From contig JASJDL010000010.1 of assembly GCA_030065775.1 (NCBI GenBank), positions 1-33,492 on the forward strand: DNA of 33,492 bases. Reading direction: 5' to 3'. This document shows, in pieces, positions 25,865-33,492 of the stretch. This DNA comes from Flavobacteriaceae bacterium (lineage in GTDB: Bacteria; Bacteroidota; Bacteroidia; Flavobacteriales; Flavobacteriaceae). The notes under the pieces are model-generated. The model saw only the letters and a program-made list of their open reading frames with translations. It ran no database searches and was not told the origin of the DNA. A program made the position numbers and the translations under genes. The first letter of the stretch is position 1, and each line of letters starts with the position of its first letter.

Positions 25865-27388
25865 TTACTCTGCGATCACGGTGAAATCTCGAATCGCCTG
25901 ATTGGGTTCCATAATATCATAGCCTTTCCAAAACTCAGGACTATATTTCGGCATATAAGTAGGTAGCACACTGTTTTGTTCTTTAAAACCTTCAAAAGCC
26001 GTTGCTGTTATGGCATCGGTATCAAAAATAACCACTTCCTTTTTTTCTGAACTGGTAATCGCAAAGTCTAACTTTACATAGAGTTCATTCTGTTTGCGAC
26101 GCCCCTTTACATGTTTATTTTTCTCAATAATCTTCAAAGGTCTGCGAACACCAAATCTACTGGCATTTTCTTTTTCAAGATATTGCAGGTTGTATCGATT
26201 ATCTTCATCCTTACCAAAAATCATTTTCCCTTTTGCCAGATAAATTCTAAAAGAAAAACCCAATAATTTAAAATTCTTCACCGCTTTTACATTTTCATAA
26301 TCAGCCCGAATAATAGCGAAGTCTTCGGTATTCACATAGAGTTTTCCTTTGAAGTCTTCGGACCGCTTTGGCTTGAATTCCAATACATATACCGCATCAT
26401 CACCTAAAAAAGTAATATCTAATAAGGTAAAGTCGTACCTGTTGGATTTATTGATAAAATTAAGATTGCTCTTCTCTTGAAAAAACAAACCGCCAAAGAG
26501 TCCCGACAAACTAGACCGTCGGTATTTTGCAAAGTTCTTTTTTCGGTCTTCCTTTTTTTTCTTCTCTTCTTCCAATTTTTTATTGAGTGCTTCGGCATTG
26601 GTTGAATCTACTGCTTCATTTTGTAGTTCATCCATGTCAAGTTTGGTCCCAAAAATCCCAGATTTTATCTTGAAGTAAGAGTTTTTCTTTACGTTTTGGT
26701 TGATGATACGTTCGAATTTTTCCTCCAAAGCAGTTAAACCGACTTCGTTATTCTTATCGTAAAGTTCTGAGGCTTTAATCAGGTCAATTTTCTGCTTTTC
26801 TTTATCAAAATTCCCGTAAAGGTCACATAAAACCTCCGTATAGTACGAGTTATTCTTCGGGATGCTTTGCATCACACTGTCAAGAAATGGTTTATTGAGT
26901 TCTTTTATGGTTGATTTTTTTAGTGTGTAATCAGACTTTATAAAGTTTTGATGGTTCGATTCACGGAAAAACAGGCGCTTTTTAGTCAAATCAAAATTGT
27001 AATTCTGAGGAATGTTTTCTTTTACTTTTTCAATGATCTCTTCAGCAGTATAGTTTTTACTGCTAAGTACAACCTCCCGTAATTCAATAGCTTTAGGCGC
27101 CAAATAAATAACACTGTCTTTAAACTGGTTTAGGGGCTTGGCGATGGTCTTAAACCCAATACAAGAAATGGTTAAGGTATCTGTTGGTTTGGAATCTTTT
27201 CTGTACAAAAAACTAAAACGGCCTTCTTCATTACTAATCATTCCGCTTTTTTTATACAAGATCGTGGCATAAGGTACCGGTTCCTTTGTGACAGAGTCTA
27301 TAATTTTAGAGCTTACTATCTGTGCTTGCATTGTGAATATAAATCCAAATACGACTGCGAAAACTAGTAAGCTTTTATTTTTTTGCAT
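25865..27388 (-). CDS. Carboxypeptidase-like regulatory domain-containing protein, exported
   Basis: Signal peptide; IIDSVTKEPVPYATILYKKSGMISNEEGRFSF...DTLTISCIGFKTI...ELREVVLSSK typical CarboxypepD_reg-like N-terminus. Confidence 0.8.
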   Translation of the reverse strand: MQKNKSLLVFAVVFGFIFTMQAQIVSSKIIDSVTKEPVPYATILYKKSGMISNEEGRFSFLYRKDSKPTDTLTISCIGFKTIAKPLNQFKDSVIYLAPKAIELREVVLSSKNYTAEEIIEKVKENIPQNYNFDLTKKRLFFRESNHQNFIKSDYTLKKSTIKELNKPFLDSVMQSIPKNNSYYTEVLCDLYGNFDKEKQKIDLIKASELYDKNNEVGLTALEEKFERIINQNVKKNSYFKIKSGIFGTKLDMDELQNEAVDSTNAEALNKKLEEEKKKKEDRKKNFAKYRRSSLSGLFGGLFFQEKSNLNFINKSNRYDFTLLDITFLGDDAVYVLEFKPKRSEDFKGKLYVNTEDFAIIRADYENVKAVKNFKLLGFSFRIYLAKGKMIFGKDEDNRYNLQYLEKENASRFGVRRPLKIIEKNKHVKGRRKQNELYVKLDFAITSSEKKEVVIFDTDAITATAFEGFKEQNSVLPTYMPKYSPEFWKGYDIMEPNQAIRDFTVIAE

Positions 27389-27572
27389 GGTTTCAATTTT
27401 TGTACTGCGAATTAAATCAATCTTATAGTCTCTACACTTTGTTTCACATTTTCTTAAGACAGATTTATTCTTTTTTTAACGCTTTCGCGGATACGAATGG
27501 TTGTTCAATAGACGAGCAATTCAATAAAAAGTAACACGAATTTTGACTAATTTGCAACGAATAACCAAACCT

Positions 27573-28079
27573 ATGATTGTTAAAGTACTGAATCCCGAAC
27601 AGGTAAAAACTACTGCTGAAATCGCGCATACTATCTGGAACCATCATTATGTACCCATTATTGGCCAGGATCAGGTGGATTATATGCTCGAGCACCTCCA
27701 AAGTGAAAGAGCTATTTCTGAACAAATTGAGTCAGGGTATGAGTATTATTTGATATATCAAGAAAAGACCCCTGTTGGCTATCTAAGCTTACGTCCTAAC
27801 TATCCGGAAGGGAAAATCATGATCAGCAAAATTTATATCGATGCTACTACCCAAGGAAAAGGGTATGGTTACGAATTACTTGAATTTGTCAAAAAATTAA
27901 CCTTAAAACGATCTTTTAAATCCGTCTGGTTAACTGTAAACCGCCACAACTCGAATACGATTAACTGGTATCAAAAAAGAGGCTTTGAAGTGATCGGAGA
28001 AAAGAAGCTTGATATAGGCAACGGTTTTGTTATGGATGATCTTGTAATGGAAGCTTCAGCCGATAAATTATTGTCATAA
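27573..28079 (+). CDS. GNAT family N-acetyltransferase
   Basis: ISKIYIDATTQGKGYGYELLEFVKKL...VWLTVNRHNSNTINWYQKRGFEVIGEK; ATG at 27573. Confidence 0.88.
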   Translation: MIVKVLNPEQVKTTAEIAHTIWNHHYVPIIGQDQVDYMLEHLQSERAISEQIESGYEYYLIYQEKTPVGYLSLRPNYPEGKIMISKIYIDATTQGKGYGYELLEFVKKLTLKRSFKSVWLTVNRHNSNTINWYQKRGFEVIGEKKLDIGNGFVMDDLVMEASADKLLS

Positions 28080-28081
28080 AT

Positions 28082-28318
28082 CTACTTCGCTACTTCACCT
28101 CGATGCGGTCTTAACGCGTCTCGTACCGCTATCATATCTTTTTCGTTGATGATCATGAAAGCCGTTGTATGAAAATCGGAAAAAGTTTGGGTAGCAATTT
28201 TATAAGAAGTAATCTTTTGTACATCAGCATAGTCCTTGAGATGCACTACATGATGTTCCGCCGTTTTTTGAGCAGACGGTCCACGAAAATCCCAAATCAA
28301 TTTTATTTTTCGACTCAT
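28082..28318 (-). CDS. Small conserved-type hypothetical protein (78 aa)
   Basis: Complete ORF, compact fit between neighbours, soluble composition; no recognised domain. Confidence 0.6.
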   Translation of the reverse strand: MSRKIKLIWDFRGPSAQKTAEHHVVHLKDYADVQKITSYKIATQTFSDFHTTAFMIINEKDMIAVRDALRPHRGEVAK

Positions 28319-28349
28319 TTTTTCTCTTGAAGTGCAAAACTAATAATTC

Positions 28350-28357
28350 TATCTTTG
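28350..28357 (+). promoter_or_regulatory. -7 promoter element upstream of mvaD
   Basis: TATCTTTG (TAnnTTTG) with TTG at 28327-28329, 20-nt spacer. Confidence 0.6.
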
Positions 28358-28372
28358 CACAAAACCAAAATT

Positions 28373-29479
28373 TTGGACGGAAACGAATTTATCTACAAGG
28401 CCCCTGATACTAAAATTTTATCCGATGGAAGCTTCACTTGGAAAGCCCCAAGCAATATCGCCCTCGTAAAGTATTGGGGAAAGCATGGTATGCAATTACC
28501 TAAAAACACCTCGATAAGTTTTACCTTAGATGCTTGCCATACCATCACTACTTTAGAATTTAGAAATCATACTAAAGTTGGTTCAATATCGCATAAAAAT
28601 GAACTCAATTTTAACGTCTATGTCGACGATCAAAGACAAGATGATTTTAAACCTAAGATTGCTGCTTTTCTAACAAGGATAAAGAACTACGTTCCGTTTC
28701 TAGATGATTACGACTTGAATATTAAAACCCATAATTCTTTTCCTCATAGCAGTGGTATAGCGTCATCCGCGAGTGGTATGGCTGCCCTGGCTCTATGTAT
28801 TATGAGTATGGAAAAGGAATTAAATCCATCAATGTCAGATGAGTTTTTTTACCAAAAAGCTTCCTGGCTTGCACGTTTAGGATCAGGCAGTGCTGCACGA
28901 AGTATTAAAGGTAGCATAGTTGTTTGGGGTGAACATCCTGGGCTCAAAGGAAGTTCCGATTTATTTGGAGTTGAATTTCCCCATGAAGTACATACCAATT
29001 TTCACAACTTTCATGACACCATCCTTTTAGTAGATAAGGGTCAAAAACAGGTATCAAGTACTGTTGGCCATAATTTAATGCATGAACATCCTTTCGCGGG
29101 GCAACGTTTTGATCAAGCGAACGAGAACATTAGTAAACTGAGTGCTATCCTACAAAATGGCGACCTTAAAGCGTTTGTAGCTCTTGTTGAGAGTGAAGCG
29201 TTGACTTTACATGCCATGATGATGACCAGTAATCCGTACTTCATCCTCATGAAACCCAACACGCTTTCGATTATCAATAAGATCTGGGATTTCCGCAAAA
29301 AGACCGGTGCGACTATTTGTTTTACATTAGATGCCGGGGCCAATGTACACGTGCTTTATCCTGAGAAAGAGAAGAAATCTATTCACAAATTTATAACGAC
29401 AGAATTACTTCAATTTTGCCAAAACAGGCACTATATCAGTGATCGTATTGGTGCTGGTGCTAAAAATTTGACCAAATAA
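28373..29479 (+). CDS. mvaD: Diphosphomevalonate decarboxylase
   Basis: SFTWKAPSNIALVKYWGKHGMQLPKNTSISFTL; NSFPHSSGIASSASGMAALAL; RLGSGSAARSIKGS; TTG at 28373 preferred (see finding). Confidence 0.93.
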   Translation: MDGNEFIYKAPDTKILSDGSFTWKAPSNIALVKYWGKHGMQLPKNTSISFTLDACHTITTLEFRNHTKVGSISHKNELNFNVYVDDQRQDDFKPKIAAFLTRIKNYVPFLDDYDLNIKTHNSFPHSSGIASSASGMAALALCIMSMEKELNPSMSDEFFYQKASWLARLGSGSAARSIKGSIVVWGEHPGLKGSSDLFGVEFPHEVHTNFHNFHDTILLVDKGQKQVSSTVGHNLMHEHPFAGQRFDQANENISKLSAILQNGDLKAFVALVESEALTLHAMMMTSNPYFILMKPNTLSIINKIWDFRKKTGATICFTLDAGANVHVLYPEKEKKSIHKFITTELLQFCQNRHYISDRIGAGAKNLTK

Positions 29480-29505
29480 TTTGACTGAAATTGTGAATTT
29501 ACCGT

Positions 29506-29513
29506 TATATTTG
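29506..29513 (+). promoter_or_regulatory. -7 promoter element upstream of mevalonate kinase-like gene
   Basis: TATATTTG, exact TAnnTTTG match. Confidence 0.5.
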
Positions 29514-29546
29514 TGTGAATTTTATTGAGATAGCAAGAAAAATTCC

Positions 29547-30473
29547 ATGAAGGGGCCCTTATTTTACGCAAAAATCTTATTGTTCGGTGAATATGGAATC
29601 ATTAAAGATTCTAAAGGTTTAGCTATACCATATAATTCCTATCAGGGTGCTTTAAAGACAAATGAAAACCCGAGCGAAGCTTCTAAAAAATCTAATAAGA
29701 ACTTAGCAGAATTCCAGAACTATTTAAGAGGTCTTTCCAAAGAGTTGGTACAGTTTCGATTCGATGAACTCGAACGCGATATCAATGCGGGTATGTATTT
29801 TGACTCCAGTATTCCCCAGGGTTACGGTGTTGGTAGTTCAGGTGCCTTGGTCGCTGCTATCTACGACAAATATGCCAACGATAAGATCACTGTTCTGGAA
29901 AATCTTACAAGAGAAAAATTATTAAAACTGAAAGATATTTTCGCTGCTATGGAGTCCTTTTTTCATGGCAAAAGTTCTGGTCTTGATCCGCTAAATAGCT
30001 ATCTCAGCCTGCCAATACTTATCAATTCAAAAGACAACCTTGAACCTACCGGTATTCCCTCCCAAAAAGAAGGAAAGGGTGCTGTATTTTTGCTAGATTC
30101 TCAGCAAGTTGGTGAAACGGGCCCTATGGTGAGTATTTTCATGAATAAAATGAAAAATGAAGGTTTTAGAAAAATGATCGATGAAGATTTTGCCAGGTAT
30201 ACCGATGCTTGTATCGACGACTTCTTACACGGCAATGTGAAATCACTATTGGGCAATGTCAAACAATTATCTAAGGTGGTCTTGGCCAATTTTAAGCCAA
30301 TGATCCCAAAAGCATTTCATAAGGTCTGGCAAAAAGGTATTGAAACCAATGATTATTACCTGAAATTATGCGGTTCAGGCGGTGGTGGTTATATTCTTGG
30401 CTTTACACATGATTATCAGAAAACCAAAGAGCTTCTGAAAGACTACAAATTAGAGTTGGTGTATACTTTGTGA
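29547..30473 (+). CDS. Mevalonate kinase-like GHMP kinase
   Basis: YAKILLFGEYGIIKDSKGLAIP; IPQGYGVGSSGALVAAIYDKY; MESFFHGKSSGLDPLNSYL; LCGSGGGGYILGF. Confidence 0.88.
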   Translation: MKGPLFYAKILLFGEYGIIKDSKGLAIPYNSYQGALKTNENPSEASKKSNKNLAEFQNYLRGLSKELVQFRFDELERDINAGMYFDSSIPQGYGVGSSGALVAAIYDKYANDKITVLENLTREKLLKLKDIFAAMESFFHGKSSGLDPLNSYLSLPILINSKDNLEPTGIPSQKEGKGAVFLLDSQQVGETGPMVSIFMNKMKNEGFRKMIDEDFARYTDACIDDFLHGNVKSLLGNVKQLSKVVLANFKPMIPKAFHKVWQKGIETNDYYLKLCGSGGGGYILGFTHDYQKTKELLKDYKLELVYTL

Positions 30474-30489
30474 TGCAGAATCCATTTTT

Positions 30490-31422
30490 ATGGATAACTT
30501 TGATGGCGTTGTGAAGCACGTTTCCAAAAAAAAATATTCTATCTTTTATAAGTTTTTCAGCCTGCTTTCTGTAGTGCGAGGATACAATATTTTGATTATT
30601 GTTCTGGCGCAGTATTTAGCCTCTTTATTTATTTTTTCACCTGAAAGCTCTTTAAAAGATGTAGTTTTTGATTCAGACTTATTTTTAATTGTGTTTGCGA
30701 CTGTTTGTGTGATCGCTGCCGGTTATATCATTAATAATTTTTATGATGCTGAAAAAGATCGCATTAACCGTCCGTTAAAAGCCAAAATTGATAGTATTGT
30801 CAATCAAAAGACGAAGCTCAACATCTATTTCTTCCTAAATTTTTCTGGTTTTGTTTTAGGATTTATTATTTCCTGGAAGGCTGCTTTGTTTTTTGCGGTT
30901 TATATTTTCTTAATCTGGTTTTATTCCCACAAGTTGAGCAAATATCCCTTAACAGGATTAATTTCCTCCACAGTACTGGCGTTGTTGCCCTTTTTTATAA
31001 TCTTTGTTTATTATCGCAATTTTTCAAAGGTTATTTTTGCGCATGCCCTATTTTTAGGAATTATTTTATTGATCAAAGAACTTCTAAAAGAATTAGAAAA
31101 TATCAAAGGTGACTTGTTACAAGACTATAAAACGGTACCCGTAGCTTATGGTGATAATTTTACAAAGGGATTGATCAGTTTTTTGGCAATTCTGGTTGCG
31201 GTTCCCGCTTATTTTTTATGGAAATATCCCGAGATTGGTTACATGAAATACTACTTTTATGGTACTGGAATTATCCTGGCGATCATGACATTTCAATTGT
31301 GGATAGGTAATTCAAAAAAGAACTATGTCTTTTTGCACAATGTTATAAAGCTTGTTTTGATTGCGGGTGTTTTTAGCTTAGTTTTAATCGATACCTCGGT
31401 TATCATTCAACGAATTTTATAA
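30490..31422 (+). CDS. UbiA family prenyltransferase (geranylgeranylglycerol-phosphate geranylgeranyltransferase-like)
   Basis: Multi-TM; NNFYDAEKDRINRPLKAKI (NDxxDxxxD-type motif) and KELLKELENIKGDLLQDYKTVPVAYG second motif. Confidence 0.85.
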   Translation: MDNFDGVVKHVSKKKYSIFYKFFSLLSVVRGYNILIIVLAQYLASLFIFSPESSLKDVVFDSDLFLIVFATVCVIAAGYIINNFYDAEKDRINRPLKAKIDSIVNQKTKLNIYFFLNFSGFVLGFIISWKAALFFAVYIFLIWFYSHKLSKYPLTGLISSTVLALLPFFIIFVYYRNFSKVIFAHALFLGIILLIKELLKELENIKGDLLQDYKTVPVAYGDNFTKGLISFLAILVAVPAYFLWKYPEIGYMKYYFYGTGIILAIMTFQLWIGNSKKNYVFLHNVIKLVLIAGVFSLVLIDTSVIIQRIL

Positions 31423-31423
31423 T

Positions 31424-32374
31424 ATGGATCAGTATTTAAAAGTTGCATTGGCGCAAATCTCGCCAGTTTGGTTAAACAAAGATAAAACCTTGGAGAAGGT
31501 CAAAAATGCAATTGCTGAAGCTGCCGAAGAACAGTGCGAATTGATCGTATTTGGTGAAGGTCTTGTGCCCGGGTATCCATTCTGGCTGGCTTTGACAGGA
31601 GGTGCTCAATGGAATACTAAAGTTAATAAAGAACTCCATGCGCATTATGTAAACAATGCGGTTACCGTTGAACGCGGTGATTTAGATTCAATTTGTGAGC
31701 TGGGTAGGACTCTTAACATCGCTATTTATTTAGGGATCATTGAACGTCCTTTAGATCGTGGTGGTCACAGCATTTATGCTTCCCTAGTGTATATCAATCA
31801 AAAAGGTACTATAGGTTCGATCCACAGAAAGCTACAACCTACGTATGACGAACGTCTGACCTGGGCGCCTGGGGATGGTCATGGCTTGCAAGTACATCCA
31901 CTTAAGAAGTTCACAGTTGGGGGTTTAAATTGCTGGGAAAATTGGATGCCATTACCTAGAGCTACCCTGTATGGACAAGGTGAAAATTTACATATTGCCG
32001 TTTGGCCCGGTAGTGACCATAATACCAAAGATATTACAAGATTTATAGCGCGCGAATCGCGCTCGTACGTTATTTCGGTTTCAAGCCTCATGACACGGGA
32101 AGATTTTCCGAAGGATACGCCACATTTGGAGAAAATAATCGAAGAAGCGCCAACTATTTTGGCCAATGGCGGTAGTTGCATTGCCGGCCCTGACGGGGAA
32201 TGGCTCATTGAACCACAACTTCAGAAAGAAGGGCTACTAATTGAAACTTTAGATTTTAACCGGGTATTGGAGGAACGTCAGAATTTTGATCCCGTAGGTC
32301 ATTATTCTCGACCCGACGTAACAAAATTGATGGTAAATCGAGAGCGGCAATCCACAATTTCACTAAAAGATTAG
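31424..32374 (+). CDS. Carbon-nitrogen hydrolase, nitrilase branch
   Basis: VFGEGLVPGYPFW (Glu), HRKLQPTYDERLTWAPGDG (Lys), GGLNCWENWMPLPR (Cys). Confidence 0.88.
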   Translation: MDQYLKVALAQISPVWLNKDKTLEKVKNAIAEAAEEQCELIVFGEGLVPGYPFWLALTGGAQWNTKVNKELHAHYVNNAVTVERGDLDSICELGRTLNIAIYLGIIERPLDRGGHSIYASLVYINQKGTIGSIHRKLQPTYDERLTWAPGDGHGLQVHPLKKFTVGGLNCWENWMPLPRATLYGQGENLHIAVWPGSDHNTKDITRFIARESRSYVISVSSLMTREDFPKDTPHLEKIIEEAPTILANGGSCIAGPDGEWLIEPQLQKEGLLIETLDFNRVLEERQNFDPVGHYSRPDVTKLMVNRERQSTISLKD

Positions 32375-32394
32375 CACACCATACATTTAAGAAG

Positions 32395-32402
32395 TACCTT
32401 TG
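32395..32402 (+). promoter_or_regulatory. -7 promoter element upstream of the pseudouridine synthase
   Basis: TACCTTTG (TAnnTTTG), overlaps the TTG used by the ORF track. Confidence 0.5.
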
Positions 32403-32417
32403 CCAAAATTTTTTAAA

Positions 32418-33275
32418 ATGGCAACTAGAAAATCATCGTCGAGAGGACGACACGCCAGCAGTACTTCTCGAAAATCTCCTTCTCAACAAAGAATAGCTAA
32501 TAAAAGTAAGTCGGGTTCTAAAAAAGAGGCACGCAAAACTACTGATGTGCAAAAGAAATCGGGCTCAGGTTCTATTCGCTTAAACAAATACATTGCGAAT
32601 GCGGGTATCTGTTCCCGTCGTGAAGCCGATACCTTCATCAAAGCTGGAAGTGCTACCGTCAATGGAAAGGTAGTAACAGAAATGGGCTACCAGGTAAAAC
32701 CGGGGGACGAAGTACGCTTTGACGGTCAATTAATAAGCCCTGAAACCAAACGGTATGTTTTACTCAATAAACCAAAAAATTATATTACCGACGTTGCAGA
32801 TCAGCGTGGAAGAAAAACCGTTATGGAATTAATCTCAAGTGCCACAAAAGAACGTTTGTATCCAGTGGGGCGTTTAGACCGTAATACCACGGGTTTATTA
32901 TTATTCACTAATGATGGCGATATTGCCAAGAAGCTAACACAACCAAAAGTACCGTTTAGAAAACTGTACCAGGTTTCATTAGATAAAAAATTAAGTACGA
33001 AAGACCTTCAAAAGATGTCTGAAAATTTTATGCTGGAAGGTAAGATGGTCTATATTGATGCTGTATCGTATATAGAAAATCAGCCTAAAACCGAGGTGGG
33101 TATTGAGATCCATTCTGGCAGAAACCGTATTGTGCACAAAATATTTGAACACTTCGGCTACAAGGTAACAAAGCTAGACAGGGTTTTATTTGGAGGATTA
33201 ACAAAGAAAAATTTACCCCGCGGGCACTGGCGCCACCTCACGCAGCAGGAAGTCAATAATTTAAAGATGATATAA
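32418..33275 (+). CDS. RsuA/RluB-family 16S/23S rRNA pseudouridine synthase
   Basis: IRLNKYIANAGICSRREADTFIKAGSATVNGKVV (S4 domain); LYPVGRLDRNTTGLLLFTNDGDIAKKLTQP (catalytic Asp motif). Confidence 0.92.
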   Translation: MATRKSSSRGRHASSTSRKSPSQQRIANKSKSGSKKEARKTTDVQKKSGSGSIRLNKYIANAGICSRREADTFIKAGSATVNGKVVTEMGYQVKPGDEVRFDGQLISPETKRYVLLNKPKNYITDVADQRGRKTVMELISSATKERLYPVGRLDRNTTGLLLFTNDGDIAKKLTQPKVPFRKLYQVSLDKKLSTKDLQKMSENFMLEGKMVYIDAVSYIENQPKTEVGIEIHSGRNRIVHKIFEHFGYKVTKLDRVLFGGLTKKNLPRGHWRHLTQQEVNNLKMI

Positions 33276-33376
33276 GAATAACTTTAAATCAAAAACCGCA
33301 GAAATTCTATGGTCTCTTGTGTTACCGCCAGGATTAACTCCTAATGGTCGCTATTCCTTTGGTTCAATTCCTGAAA

Positions 33377-33408
33377 AAAATAAACCCACTCATTTTTTGA
33401 GTGGGTTT
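33377..33408 (-). terminator. Intrinsic terminator downstream of tRNA-Phe
   Basis: AAACCCACTCA-TTTTT-TGAGTGGGTTT, 11-bp perfect stem, T-rich tail on minus strand. Confidence 0.85.
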
Positions 33409-33419
33409 TGTATTTTAAG

Positions 33420-33492
<73 letters not shown>

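Noticed and set aside
33276-33376. Non-coding stretch before the tRNA-Phe terminator considered as ncRNA
   Set aside because: No convincing stem structure or promoter beyond the terminator; insufficient evidence.

Overview
Window from a Flavobacteriaceae-like (Bacteroidota) chromosome: AT-rich, dense, with TAnnTTTG-type promoters. I could assign about 27 protein genes and two tRNAs (Leu-CAA, Phe-GAA). Most of it is core metabolism: prs-rplY-pth, glmS, panC, a membrane pyrophosphatase, mevalonate/isoprenoid genes (mvaD, a mevalonate kinase-like GHMP kinase, a UbiA prenyltransferase, a separate GYDIA-type GHMP kinase) and an RsuA/RluB-like pseudouridine synthase. The part most worth following up is 20331-23734, a minus-strand arsenic-type cassette: arsR, an arsN-like GNAT, an uncharacterised 5-TM protein, a DUF6428-like protein, an LMW-PTP-type arsC and a GlpF/AqpS-like aquaglyceroporin. 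It has no ArsB/Acr3 pump in the window. Three of its six proteins end in a vicinal Cys-Cys, and two near-identical 16-bp palindromes bracket arsR, one covering its predicted -7 box. Secondary points of interest are a translationally coupled M14-M14-amidohydrolase lipoprotein cassette and a truncated glycogen-synthase-like protein that lacks the usual KxGGL motif and the C-terminal half. I found no mobile element or CRISPR array. Family names come from motif recognition by eye, not from database searches.
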